Source: CAYMPH01 sp964392365
GTDB lineage: Bacteria; Spirochaetota; UBA4802; UBA5550
DNA: 64,000 nt
Reading direction: 5' to 3'
Assembly: GCA_964392365.1 (NCBI GenBank)
Contig: CAYMPH010000003.1
Span: 248,001-312,000, forward strand
A program made the position numbers and the translations under genes. Under the pieces are notes generated by a model that worked only from the letters and a program-made list of their open reading frames with translations, did not search any database and was not told the DNA's origin. Of the stretch, positions 42,867-51,477 are shown in pieces. The stretch's first letter is position 1, and each line of letters opens with the position of its first letter.

Positions 42867-43976
42867 GTGATAACAGGAAAAGTTTTAATAATAGGCGGAG
42901 GAACAGGGGGGCACATCAGCCCGGGAATTGCCATTTATAAGGAATTCAAAAGACAGAATGTTCAGGCCCTGTATCTTTCAGGGAAAAAAGATAAAAAGTT
43001 TTCCCTGTTTAAGGAAATTGAAGAAGCGGATCTGTTTCTATATGGGGCTCCTCCTATAACCCGTAATATATTTAAACTTCCGATTTTTGTAATCAGATTC
43101 TTTGCTGCAGTTTTCACTGCAATGAGAATCATTAAAATGAATAATATCAGTGCTGTAATAGGAATGGGCGGATATGTATCTGCTCCGGCATTGCTTGCTG
43201 CAAAATTAAAAAAAATTTCCATATATCTCTGCGAGCAGAATGTAATTCCGGGAAGGGTAACTTCATTATTCGAAAAATATGCTGATGCAGTGTATGGAAC
43301 CTTCGAAGAATCAAGAAGCTATTTGAAATTTCCTGATAAGCTTATGTGCGCCGGAAATCCTATCAGAACAAGCGTTCTGATTTCAGATAAAAAAGCAGAT
43401 GCAAAAAAAGCGTTTCACATGAGTCATGCAAAAAAAGTCATACTTGTGATCGGCGGCAGTCAGGGATCCATGAAAATGAATGAAACAATTTATAATATTA
43501 AGAAAAAGCATCAGGATCAGTTTGATGGAATTGGAATTATATGGAGTGCGGGAGCTTATTCTTATGAAAAATTCAAGTCAATACTTCAGGAGGGAGCTGA
43601 TGCCGGATCTGTTTATCTTTCCCCGTACATAGAAAATGTAGGTTTGAGCTATAAGGCTGCGGATATTGCTGTGAGCAGGGCAGGTGCAGGAGTAATGATG
43701 GAGCTAGCTGCATTCGGCATTCCATCCATACTTATTCCATATCCGTTTGCGGCGCTCGATCATCAGAACAAAAATGCTGACGCGTTTGTTTCTGCAGGTG
43801 CTGCAGTTAAAATTATGGAAGATGATTCCTTTGAGGAGAACCTTGTTAAGACGCTTTTTTCAATTCTCGGCAATGACAGGTTATTGAATAAAATGTCAGA
43901 TAAGGCATTTGACATATCAAAAAAAGATGCAGCTGAAGTAATTGTTTCAAATATTATTAAATTTGTTAAGAAATAA
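42867..43976 (+). CDS. murG: UDP-GlcNAc--N-acetylmuramyl-(pentapeptide) pyrophosphoryl-undecaprenol GlcNAc transferase
   Basis: A 369-residue membrane-associated GT-B enzyme that turns lipid I into lipid II. It starts at GTG, directly behind the ftsW stop. GGGTGGHISPGIAI (about residues 10-23) binds lipid-carrier phosphate, MGGYVSAPALLAA (about 93-105) and EQNVIPGRV (about 121-129) are next; the donor half has VIGGSQGSMKMNE (about 191-203), SRAGAGVMMELAAFGIPSI (about 269-287) and IPYPFAALDHQNKNAD (about 288-303). All GlcNAc-contacting residues appear intact. Confidence 0.95.
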   Translation: MITGKVLIIGGGTGGHISPGIAIYKEFKRQNVQALYLSGKKDKKFSLFKEIEEADLFLYGAPPITRNIFKLPIFVIRFFAAVFTAMRIIKMNNISAVIGMGGYVSAPALLAAKLKKISIYLCEQNVIPGRVTSLFEKYADAVYGTFEESRSYLKFPDKLMCAGNPIRTSVLISDKKADAKKAFHMSHAKKVILVIGGSQGSMKMNETIYNIKKKHQDQFDGIGIIWSAGAYSYEKFKSILQEGADAGSVYLSPYIENVGLSYKAADIAVSRAGAGVMMELAAFGIPSILIPYPFAALDHQNKNADAFVSAGAAVKIMEDDSFEENLVKTLFSILGNDRLLNKMSDKAFDISKKDAAEVIVSNIIKFVKK

Positions 43977-44011
43977 AAAATTGCGCATCGCGCTTTAATG
44001 GAGAAATAATC

Positions 44012-45379
44012 TTGTTCAGAAAATCAAAAAAAATGCATTTTATAGGTATAGGCGGAATAGGCATGAGCGGGATTGCCGGCATCCTGATTGATATGGGTTA
44101 TGAAGTATCAGGCTCGGATCTGCATGAATCGGAGCAGACGCGGATGCTTGAGAAACTGGGTGCGAGGATTTACATCGGCCATTATGTTTCGAATATTCAG
44201 GATTACCATGTGGTAGTTACATCGAGCGCCATTGACCTGAATAATCCGGAAATTATTGAAGCCAGAAAGAGAGGCATACCGATTATTCACAGATCGGAGA
44301 TGCTTGCCGAACTTGTGCGCCTCAAGCACGGAATCGGAGTTGCAGGAACTCACGGGAAAACCACAACCTCTTCAATCATGGCATATGTGCTTTATCACGG
44401 CGGAATGAATCCTACGGCTGTTATCGGCGGTAAGGTTTTTAATTTTGAATCCAATGCAAGAACAGGTGAAGGCGATTACATCGTTTTTGAGGCTGATGAG
44501 TCTGATGGAACCTTTCTTAATCTTTTTCCTACAATAGGCGTAGTTACAAACATTGACGCTGATCATCTTGACCATTACAAATATTTCGAGGGATTAAAAG
44601 ATGCATTCCTGAAATATATAAATAATATTCCTTTTTACGGTTTTTCGGCATTATGCATAGATGATAATATTATCAGAGAGCTTCTGCCGCTTGTGGAAAG
44701 GCCTTATTTTACTTACGGCTTTTCAGATGATGCGGATTTCAGGGCGGACTGTATAGAATTTGCTGAATCGAAAACAAGGTTCACCGCGTATTTTAAAAAT
44801 TCAAAAATCGGTGTTTTTGAAATAAATCTTCTAGGAAAACATAATGTTCTCAACGCGCTTGCTGTTATTGCAGTTGCAGTTGATCTTGGTCTTGAGTATG
44901 AAGCAATCAGAAGCGGACTTGCCTCATTCAGCGGAGTAGGCAGAAGAATTGAAAAAATAGGAGAAGGCGGTGGAATCGCGGTTTATGATGATTACGGCCA
45001 TCATCCGACTGAGGTGCGCGCAACTCTTGAAGCTATAAAAAAAATCGGAAGACGTGTGCTTGTTATTTTTCAGCCGCACAGGTATTCAAGAACCGAACTT
45101 CTCTGGGATGATTTCGGACAGAGCTTTTCAAATGCTGATGAGCTTTTTCTGGCGGAAATTTACCCGGCTGGTGAAAAACCAATAGAGGGAGTTTCATCAA
45201 AACTTATTCAGGAATCTATAATGAAGCACGAAGGACGCAGCGTTGAAATTATCAGCAGGTTTGAAGATATACCTGCAAGGGTGCTCGCAAAGGCAAAACG
45301 CGGAGACCTGGTTTTAACTCTCGGCGCAGGTGATATTTATAAAGCCGGAAGAAAGATTTTAGATGAACTCGGAAGATAG
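44012..45379 (+). CDS. murC: UDP-N-acetylmuramate--L-alanine ligase
   Basis: A 455-residue Mur ligase that adds the first amino acid, L-Ala, to UDP-MurNAc. Start is TTG behind AATGGAGAAAT. FIGIGGIGMSGIAGIL (about residues 10-25) is the Rossmann N-terminus, VAGTHGKTTTSSIMAYVL (about 110-127) the ATP loop with His at the characteristic place, EADESDGTFLNLFPTIGVVT (about 160-179) and VYDDYGHHPTEVRATLEA (about 323-340) are MurC hallmarks. Followed by a palindromic element and then ftsQ; murB and ddl, which often come next, are absent. Confidence 0.95.
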   Translation: MFRKSKKMHFIGIGGIGMSGIAGILIDMGYEVSGSDLHESEQTRMLEKLGARIYIGHYVSNIQDYHVVVTSSAIDLNNPEIIEARKRGIPIIHRSEMLAELVRLKHGIGVAGTHGKTTTSSIMAYVLYHGGMNPTAVIGGKVFNFESNARTGEGDYIVFEADESDGTFLNLFPTIGVVTNIDADHLDHYKYFEGLKDAFLKYINNIPFYGFSALCIDDNIIRELLPLVERPYFTYGFSDDADFRADCIEFAESKTRFTAYFKNSKIGVFEINLLGKHNVLNALAVIAVAVDLGLEYEAIRSGLASFSGVGRRIEKIGEGGGIAVYDDYGHHPTEVRATLEAIKKIGRRVLVIFQPHRYSRTELLWDDFGQSFSNADELFLAEIYPAGEKPIEGVSSKLIQESIMKHEGRSVEIISRFEDIPARVLAKAKRGDLVLTLGAGDIYKAGRKILDELGR

Positions 45380-45414
45380 ATAAACTTTGAATAAATATTT
45401 TAATGCGTTTGTCG

Positions 45415-45521
45415 TGTCATTCCGGCTGTAGCACAAGCGGAATGCCGGAATCTCATAGAGTAAATTTATTTTATTCGATTCCGGTATTTGCAAGATTGGA
45501 AGCAGCAAAACCGGAATGACA
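45415..45521. repeat. 107-bp palindromic element between murC and ftsQ
   Basis: Ends TGTCATTCCGG (45415-45425) and CCGGAATGACA (45511-45521) are perfect inverted repeats. Inside are further arms, GCCGGAATCTCA near 45444 and TTCGATTCCGGT near 45475. Same family as 18053 and 37702. It lies inside the dcw operon and may influence downstream expression of ftsQAZ. Confidence 0.8.
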
Positions 45522-45581
45522 AGAATAAAATGGAGAATTTTATTAATAAAAATTAATTTTTATTAATAAAGATTAATTGAA

Positions 45582-46280
45582 ATGGAAAAAAAATTAATAA
45601 AATTAATAATCTTTTTCCTTGTAGACATAATATGTCTTGACATTGCGATCGGTGCTGATAATATACGCAAGGTTAGAGCAATTGAATTCCGCGGACTTGA
45701 GTATCTTTCGAAATATGAACTGTTCGGAAGAACAAAGGTGAAATCGGAAAACGGTATCATTTCAGTCAGCATGGATTCATTAAACAGGGTATTAGCAGAA
45801 GAACCTTACATAGAAAGTTTTAATGTCAGTGAATCAAATGAACGTTTGATCGTTGAAATTAAGGAAAAAAAACCGGTTATGCTCCTGGCAATATCGAAGG
45901 GAGGCAGACTGATTCCGTTTGAAACAGATTTAAATTTCAGGCCGATATCAGCCGGAAAGGTTTATTCAACCGGATTGCCTCTTGTGATAATTGACGAGAA
46001 GGATGCAGCAGGCGGAACGCTTTCTAACAGGGTGAAAAATATTAACCGAATGCTTGAACAGTTAAAAAAGAATGATCCGATTTATGGCGATCTTGATGAA
46101 ATAAAAATAAACAGCGACGGAAGCCTGAATGTAGTTCTAAAAGGCAGAAGAACACTTTTTAAAATAAACAGCGGGTATATGAATTTTATCAAATTGAAAT
46201 TTACTGCAGGGTACATGGACAGAATCAAACGCAATCCTGAAATGGTTGATCTCAGGACTGATGCAGTGGTTATAAGGTAA
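45582..46280 (+). CDS. ftsQ: Division protein FtsQ/DivIB-like (POTRA domain)
   Basis: A 232-residue protein with an N-terminal membrane helix (about residues 5-24), a POTRA domain starting RKVRAIEFRGLEYLSKYEL (about 29-47), with AEEPYIESFNVSES (about 70-83) and IVEIKEKKPVMLL (about 86-98), and then an FtsQ domain with LVIIDEKDAAGG and LDEIKINSDGSLNVVL-GRRT-FKI. FtsQ bridges FtsL and the late division proteins. Place just before ftsA and ftsZ decides the name; sequence similarity is low as usual. Its upstream gap carries the 107-bp palindromic element, so ftsQAZ could have separate control. Confidence 0.87.
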   Translation: MEKKLIKLIIFFLVDIICLDIAIGADNIRKVRAIEFRGLEYLSKYELFGRTKVKSENGIISVSMDSLNRVLAEEPYIESFNVSESNERLIVEIKEKKPVMLLAISKGGRLIPFETDLNFRPISAGKVYSTGLPLVIIDEKDAAGGTLSNRVKNINRMLEQLKKNDPIYGDLDEIKINSDGSLNVVLKGRRTLFKINSGYMNFIKLKFTAGYMDRIKRNPEMVDLRTDAVVIR

Positions 46281-46287
46281 CGGAACT

Positions 46288-47511
46288 ATGGAAGAGATGA
46301 TAGTCGGCCTGGATGTTGGAACCACTAAAACCTGCGCTGTAATCGGTTTTGAAAACGAAAACAAGCAGGTGGAAATTGTTGGTGTTGGAACTTCTCCATC
46401 CAGGGGAATGAAAAGCGGAGTTATCGTTAATATTGATAACACTTCATCATCTATCGAAAAAGCAATTGAAGATGCGGAACTTATGGCAGGACACGAGGTT
46501 GCAGGGGTTTACGTGGGCATCAGCGGTCAGCAGATCAAGGGCGAAAATTCAAAAGGCGTTGTTGCAATCACCAACCGTAACAGAACAATCAGTCACATTG
46601 AAGTGAAAAGAGTAATTGAGCAGGCTCAGGCAATTCTTATTCCTGTTGACAGGGAAATTCTTCACGTCCTCTCCAAAGAATTCACTGTAGACGATCAGCA
46701 GGGCATCAAGGATCCTGTTGGCATGAGCGGAGTAAGGCTTGAGGCTGAAGTTCATATAATCACCGGAGCTGTAACAAGCCTCCAGAATATGATGAAGGCA
46801 GTGGACAAGGCCGGATTCCAGTACCAGGATATAGTATTCAATCCTCTTGCAACTGCTGAAGCAGTACTCAGCACTGATGAAAGAGAGCTTGGTGTGGCGC
46901 TTGTTGATATTGGCGGAGGCACTACGGATATTATCGTATTCCTTGAAGGCGGTGTTGCATATTCATCTGTATTGTCTGTAGGCGGAATACACGTAACAAA
47001 TGATATTTCTATCGGACTTCGAACTCCTTTTGAATCAGCTGAAATGATAAAGAAAAAAAGCGGATGCGCTGCACTTGACCTCGTTGATGCAACTGAAATG
47101 GTTGAGGTCCCGTCAGTTGGAGGGCGCGCTCCGAGAAGACTTTTCCGCCAGGAACTGACTCAGATAATAGGCCCCCGGATGACAGAGATTATGGAGATGG
47201 TGGACAACGAGCTTGTTCGAAGCGGGAAGAAAGATATGCTTTCTGCCGGGGTGGTATTAACAGGCGGCGGAAGCATGCTCGATGGATGCGTTGAGGCTGC
47301 AGAGAGAGTTATGAATATTCCGGTCCGCATAGGCAGTCCGAGAGATATAGTTGGATTAAAGGATGTAGTGGCCACGCCTCAGTTTGCCAATGGCGTAGGG
47401 CTTTTAAAATATGGAATAAAAATGAGTAAATTCAGAAACAGACCGAGATTTGAAATGGAAAAGGCCGGCGTTTTTGATAAGGTTAAGAAGTGGTTTGAGG
47501 AATATCTTTAA
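46288..47511 (+). CDS. ftsA: Cell-division actin-like protein FtsA
   Basis: A 407-residue actin-like ATPase that tethers FtsZ to the membrane. GLDVGTTKTCAVIG (about residues 6-19) is phosphate-1, VALVDIGGGTTDIIVF (about 202-217) phosphate-2, and VVLTGGGSMLDG (about 322-333) the adenosine motif. SMLTHIG-type inserts are replaced by subdomain 1C (about 85-165), as in true FtsA. The C-terminal helix KVKKWFEEYL is the amphipathic membrane anchor. It starts 8 bases after ftsQ and runs into ftsZ over 46 bases. Confidence 0.95.
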   Translation: MEEMIVGLDVGTTKTCAVIGFENENKQVEIVGVGTSPSRGMKSGVIVNIDNTSSSIEKAIEDAELMAGHEVAGVYVGISGQQIKGENSKGVVAITNRNRTISHIEVKRVIEQAQAILIPVDREILHVLSKEFTVDDQQGIKDPVGMSGVRLEAEVHIITGAVTSLQNMMKAVDKAGFQYQDIVFNPLATAEAVLSTDERELGVALVDIGGGTTDIIVFLEGGVAYSSVLSVGGIHVTNDISIGLRTPFESAEMIKKKSGCAALDLVDATEMVEVPSVGGRAPRRLFRQELTQIIGPRMTEIMEMVDNELVRSGKKDMLSAGVVLTGGGSMLDGCVEAAERVMNIPVRIGSPRDIVGLKDVVATPQFANGVGLLKYGIKMSKFRNRPRFEMEKAGVFDKVKKWFEEYL

Positions 47512-47557
47512 AACTTATAATTTCTAATGAGACATAATAAAGCAAGGGGGGAGGGAG

Positions 47558-48739
47558 ATGTTTAAATTAGAGGAAGAAAGGCCGCTCAGCACGATTATCA
47601 AGGTTATCGGAGTTGGCGGAGCAGGCTGCAATGCAGTAAACAGGATGATCGCTACAGGCATGGAGGGCGTTGAATTCATTGTAGCAAATACAGACGCACA
47701 GCAGCTTCGCGACAGTCTTGCGCCGGTGAAGATTCAGCTCGGGGGCAAGCTGACACGGGGGCTTGGTGCAGGCGCAAATCCGGATGTGGGGCGTGAAGCT
47801 GCCAATGAAGACAGGGATAAAATACAGAAAGCTCTCAAAGGTGCTGATATGGTTTTCATTACTGCAGGCATGGGAGGCGGAACAGGAACAGGTGCAGCGC
47901 CTGTTGTTGCCGAGATAGCAAAAGAACAGTCCGCTCTCGTGGTTGGAGTAGTAACCAAACCATTCAGAACCGAAGGTAAAAAGAGAATGTCCCGCGCAGA
48001 AGAGGGAATCGTAAATCTTAAGACTAAAGTTGATACGCTTATTACAATTCCAAATGACCTGCTTCTTAAAATTATCGACAGAAAAACTCCAATTGAAGAC
48101 GCATTCAAGCTTGCAGATGACATCCTCCGTCAGGGTGTTCAGGGTATAGCTGATCTGATTATGGTAACAGGTCTTGTGAATGTTGACTTTGCTGATGTGA
48201 AAACTGTAATGAAGGAAACCGGCGACGCGCTTATGGGAGTTGGAATCGGAGTTGGTGAAAACAAGGCGCTTGAAGCAACCCAGATGGCAATCAACAGTCC
48301 TCTGCTTGAGGATACAAGCATTGAAGGCGCAAAAGCTGTTCTGATAAATATTGCAGGCGGCAATGATCTTTCTCTTCACGAAGTTAACGAGGTTACTGAT
48401 TTAATCACAAGACAGGTTGATCCTGATGCAAATATTATTTTCGGCACTACTATTGATTCTGCTCTTGATGAAAGAGTTCGGGTTACGGTTATTGCAACAG
48501 GGTTTGATAAAAAGAAAAACATGCTTTCTAAAAATGGAATGAACGCGGTTCTAGGTCATGCTAATGATTATGACAGAAAGATAGGGCCTGCGCTGACTTT
48601 AATTGACGGAAGCAATGAAAAGCCTCAGGTTAGAAAAAACGGCGGAGTGTTTAATATAGAAAAGGAAATGAAAAGATCAAGAGAATTCGACAATGGCGAC
48701 CTTGAGATTCCAACTTTTCTCAGAAGAAGCATAGAATAA
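47558..48739 (+). CDS. ftsZ: Cell-division tubulin-like GTPase FtsZ
   Basis: A 393-residue GTPase that forms the division ring. IKVIGVGGAGCNAVNRMI (about residues 14-31) is at the N-terminus, the tubulin signature GGGTGTGAAPV (about 107-117) binds GTP, and NVDFADVKTVM (about 208-218) is the T7 synergy loop. The flexible linker after residue 320 ends with the conserved tail LEIPTFLRR (about 383-391), which docks FtsA and other partners. The ribosome-binding site GGGGGGAGGGAG is unusually strong, which fits high expression. Tandem terminators follow. Confidence 0.97.
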   Translation: MFKLEEERPLSTIIKVIGVGGAGCNAVNRMIATGMEGVEFIVANTDAQQLRDSLAPVKIQLGGKLTRGLGAGANPDVGREAANEDRDKIQKALKGADMVFITAGMGGGTGTGAAPVVAEIAKEQSALVVGVVTKPFRTEGKKRMSRAEEGIVNLKTKVDTLITIPNDLLLKIIDRKTPIEDAFKLADDILRQGVQGIADLIMVTGLVNVDFADVKTVMKETGDALMGVGIGVGENKALEATQMAINSPLLEDTSIEGAKAVLINIAGGNDLSLHEVNEVTDLITRQVDPDANIIFGTTIDSALDERVRVTVIATGFDKKKNMLSKNGMNAVLGHANDYDRKIGPALTLIDGSNEKPQVRKNGGVFNIEKEMKRSREFDNGDLEIPTFLRRSIE

Positions 48740-48768
48740 TATCATAAATAATTATTGTTTTCCCCCTG

Positions 48769-48804
48769 AAAAAAGCCGGCTGAATTTTAGCCGGCTTTTT
48801 TTTT
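48769..48804 (+). terminator. Rho-independent terminator after ftsZ
   Basis: Stem AAAAAGCCGGC (48769-48780) pairs with GCCGGCTTTTT (from 48790), then a run of T to 48804. It ends the dcw operon. Confidence 0.92.
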
Positions 48805-48844
48805 ATTTATTAAATGACTTATCTTCTTGATTATGTTTTTAATT

Positions 48845-48870
48845 AAGCAATCAAAGAGATTGCTTTTTTT
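48845..48870 (+). terminator. Second tandem terminator
   Basis: AAGCAATC (48845-48852) and GATTGCTT (48858-48865) form an 8-bp stem with loop AAAGA and a T-run. It lies 40 bases past the first terminator and makes a fail-safe arrangement. The rest of the gap to 49032 shows nothing I can name. Confidence 0.8.
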
Positions 48871-49032
48871 CGATTTTTGTTATAAATTCCTTGAAATATA
48901 AATAATTCATGTATATAAATATTTGATTGGTTTAGATTATTCAAATTAATCCTTACTGGATCATAAAGAAAGAATATTTATGTCTAATCTGACTTTTTAC
49001 ATAATAAACCAAATAAGTGAAAGGATTTCCAA

Positions 49033-49317
49033 GTGAATCTGTATTCAATTATCATCCTGATGTTTGCAGCGATAAGCCTGTACATGGGTTGTTATTACAT
49101 TATACTTTATATTCTCTACAGGGAATTGCCTGAAAATCTTCCATTTGCAATTTCGTGCTTACTTGCAGCCCTGCTCGAAATAACCAATGCCGGGATGTAC
49201 AGTTCTTCAACACTTGCAGAAGGCATGGCATGGGAACGGTGGAATTTTATTGAAATTCCTTTTCTTGCAATTTCACTTGTCTGGTTTGCACATACCTATA
49301 CTGTAAAAAAAAATTAA
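49033..49317 (+). CDS. Truncated membrane sensor (N-terminal part of a 7TM-type receptor)
   Basis: A 94-residue protein with three hydrophobic helices (about residues 3-22, 38-55 and 71-86; LYSIIILMFAAISLYMGCYY, FAISCLLAALLEITNAGMYS). It resembles the first three helices of 7TM sensory domains that normally lead into PAS or kinase modules. It starts at GTG with AAGGA eight bases before. The frame stops in a nine-A run (49305-49313), where a one-base slip would continue the frame 32 codons further but not to a full receptor. So it is either a decayed sensor gene or a small membrane protein. Confidence 0.5.
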   Translation: MNLYSIIILMFAAISLYMGCYYIILYILYRELPENLPFAISCLLAALLEITNAGMYSSSTLAEGMAWERWNFIEIPFLAISLVWFAHTYTVKKN

Positions 49318-49367
49318 GAATCTTACGAAAAACTTTTTCATCTTCAAAACCCGTGTTTCTTTAAAAG

Positions 49368-50012
49368 CTATTTCCCTATTAAATCACTGTAAAGCTTTTT
49401 AGAGCAATCAGGACATATACCGTGACTGAACTCTGCATTCGAGTGCTCTTTAATATATGATTCTATCTGCGTCCAGTAGCCCTGGTCATTCCTGATTTTT
49501 TTGCAGCTTGAGCAGATGGGGAGCATGCCGGATAAAGTCCTGATTTTTGAAAGAGCTTCCTGAAGCTCTTTGATCAGCTTCTCGCGCTCCTCCTCGGCCT
49601 TTTTCCTGTCAGTTATATTTTTGGAAATGCAGACAACAGAAATTACTGTTCCGTTCGCATCTTTTACCGGTTTAACTGAAGTAATAAAAAAAATATCCCC
49701 TTCAGTAACCGGCACCTTTACATCAAAAACAATTGTTTCACCTGTTGCAAAAGCCTTTTTTACAACAATCATCCGCTTTTCAGCTTCTTCTTTCTGAAAA
49801 ATATCCCAGATTTTTTTGCCTATTATTTCTTCCGGAGTTTTTTTAAACGGATTGGAAAATGCATTATTTACATAGCGGTAAGTACCGTCTTCAAGTATAT
49901 TGAAAATAGGATCAGTCGATTCATCAAGTACTATCTTCATGACATCCATTTTATTGCGCCCTGATTCGAGTTCGGAAATCAGAAAATTTTCATTCATAAC
50001 GGATTCATCCAT
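49368..50012 (-). CDS. PAS-domain protein with C-terminal Cys4 zinc-type module
   Basis: A 214-residue soluble protein. The PAS domain runs from about residue 28 to 138 (LDESTDPIFNILEDGTYRYV, TSVKPVKDANGTVISVVCIS), then a coiled coil (KKAEEEREKLIKELQEALSKI, in parts), then a compact module LPICSSCKKIRNDQGYW and FSHGICPDCSKKLY with two CxxC pairs. This tail is common at the end of PAS-bearing response or kinase-like proteins, and the four Cys likely bind zinc. No kinase or GGDEF domain follows. It converges on the truncated sensor gene and may be its former partner. Effector unknown. Confidence 0.72.
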   Translation of the reverse strand: MDESVMNENFLISELESGRNKMDVMKIVLDESTDPIFNILEDGTYRYVNNAFSNPFKKTPEEIIGKKIWDIFQKEEAEKRMIVVKKAFATGETIVFDVKVPVTEGDIFFITSVKPVKDANGTVISVVCISKNITDRKKAEEEREKLIKELQEALSKIRTLSGMLPICSSCKKIRNDQGYWTQIESYIKEHSNAEFSHGICPDCSKKLYSDLIGK

Positions 50013-50047
50013 ATCTGCCTGTGTAACAGCAGAAAATTTAATTTAAT

Positions 50048-50917
50048 TCAGACTTTATATTTGAACATCCCGTTTTTAAGAACTTTTTTATTATCCCTGT
50101 TGAAGACTACAAAAGGAAGTTCACCGTTCATGTCCGGTTTGTATGCAACCAGGCGTAATTTTTCACCAGGAAACGCGGGGTTGGCAAACCTGCATGATAT
50201 GCCCCTTAGACGCGTTATATCGCCGTTAAATACAGCTTTTGCAAGTGTTGAATTCGCCATTGAAACCAGACACACCCCGTGCATAATCGTTCTCGGCAGT
50301 CCCGCTGCTTTTGCAAGCAGATTATTGGTATGTATAAAATTATTATCACCGGATGCATGTGCGTATTTAATCTGCTGTCCTTCATCTGTTTTTATATCAA
50401 GTGAAAATACGGCTTCAGGTTCATCCTCATCAATCTGGACCTTCACGAAATACCTTGTCTTTGCCCGAACGATAAATCCTGATATGGATTCAATAATATG
50501 CTCCTCTCCGCTCATAATACTCCCTGACACTTCAATCATTTCCCCTGCCGGAGTTTCAGTTATGGATTTAATGACACCCCTTGCGGAAAGTTGTTCACCT
50601 GCACGCATCTGCCTTGACCATGTAAGCTCCTGTTTTGCATGAACCATGCGGAGAAGATTTAAATTCAGATCCGGATGCGTCATGATGCGTTTGAAAAAAG
50701 GATAAACCAGGCGTGAAAGATAAAATGGAGGAATGAGATCACTGCTTTCATAAATCGGATTATCATCCCTGGTCGCGTGTGCATATTCCATAATATCTTT
50801 TTTTGCAAACGGACCGATCTTTTTGTCCATAGTGAACCCGACAAGATTTCTATTCATGCGGAATGAATTGTAATTTTTTAACATTGCGGACAGTAGCGGA
50901 AGATAATCAGTTATCAC
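50048..50917 (-). CDS. Two-domain MaoC-like (R)-enoyl-CoA hydratase
   Basis: A 289-residue protein with tandem hot-dog folds. The N-terminal half carries the MaoC-N-like DIMEYAHATRDDNPIYE (about residues 40-56). The C-terminal half has the hydratase-2 pattern YAHASGDNNFIHTNNLLAKAAG (in part: HASGDNNFIH, about 189-198), in which Asp and His do the catalysis, and PRTIMHGVC. The proline of the usual GDxNPxH motif is replaced by Phe. It hydrates enoyl-CoA in fatty-acid or polyester metabolism, and the 3-hydroxyacyl-CoA dehydrogenase at 61157 may share the pathway, though far away. TTG/ATG choice is not in doubt. Confidence 0.75.
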   Translation of the reverse strand: MITDYLPLLSAMLKNYNSFRMNRNLVGFTMDKKIGPFAKKDIMEYAHATRDDNPIYESSDLIPPFYLSRLVYPFFKRIMTHPDLNLNLLRMVHAKQELTWSRQMRAGEQLSARGVIKSITETPAGEMIEVSGSIMSGEEHIIESISGFIVRAKTRYFVKVQIDEDEPEAVFSLDIKTDEGQQIKYAHASGDNNFIHTNNLLAKAAGLPRTIMHGVCLVSMANSTLAKAVFNGDITRLRGISCRFANPAFPGEKLRLVAYKPDMNGELPFVVFNRDNKKVLKNGMFKYKV

Positions 50918-51267
50918 AGATGCCTATCTCCTTTTAATTATAAATGAAATGCTTCGGAAATTATATTAATCTCTTGATAAATCTTTTATAAACGGCCCAA
51001 CGTCATAATGCAAGAAATATATTTTGCAATTTATTCTGAAAATTTAATAAATAATACCTGTTGGCAGACTGGAAGTCAATAATTTTTACTCGAAATTAGC
51101 TTTCTATAAAGTTCATTATAAATCCTGCAGAGCAGGGTGTTGTGAAAAGCATTCTGTATCAGTATAAGTTTTAAGCCAACCGGTGCTTTCTTAGCCGGCT
51201 GAATAGTATATGTTTCCAGACATTATTTAGAAAATATTTTATAAAAATATAAAAAGTTTTGCAGCAG

Positions 51268-51430
51268 GCTAAAGGTATTTAGGTCTGCGACGACTCAGCA
51301 GCGGCTTTCGGGTGGCCGCTCTCGTCCATCCATGGACTTCGCGACATTGGTACATCCTGTACGGCAGATCCTCAAGAAGGGCTGCTTTTCCGCAAAAGCA
51401 GTCCTTCTTGAGAGTTCGGCTTTACCTTAA
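51268..51430. other. Structured multi-hairpin element (cloverleaf-like) in the 50918-51477 gap
   Basis: Within a 560-base gene-free gap, about 160 bases fold completely. Outer pairs are AAGGTA (51272-51277)/TACCTT (51423-51428) and GGTCTGC (51282-51288)/GCAGATC (51364-51370, one G-T). Inside are three hairpins: AGCGGC/GCCGCT (51300-51320), GTCCAT/ATGGAC (51324-51337) and GTAC/GTAC with loop ATCCT (51350-51362). A fourth, 19 bp long with one G-T pair, is at 51371-51412 (CTCAAGAAGGGCTGCTTTT). It could be a structured RNA or a repeat. GC-content is far above the surrounding AT-rich gap. I see no coding frame. Confidence 0.6.
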
Positions 51431-51477
51431 TTTTTTAAATAACGAAGATTCCTTGATAGAAGTTTTTATCATTGGTA

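Noticed and set aside
47567..48379. A 270-codon minus-strand open frame opposite ftsZ
   Set aside because: FtsZ is certain on the plus strand; the antisense frame is Cys/His/Asn-rich without family resemblance or ribosome-binding site.
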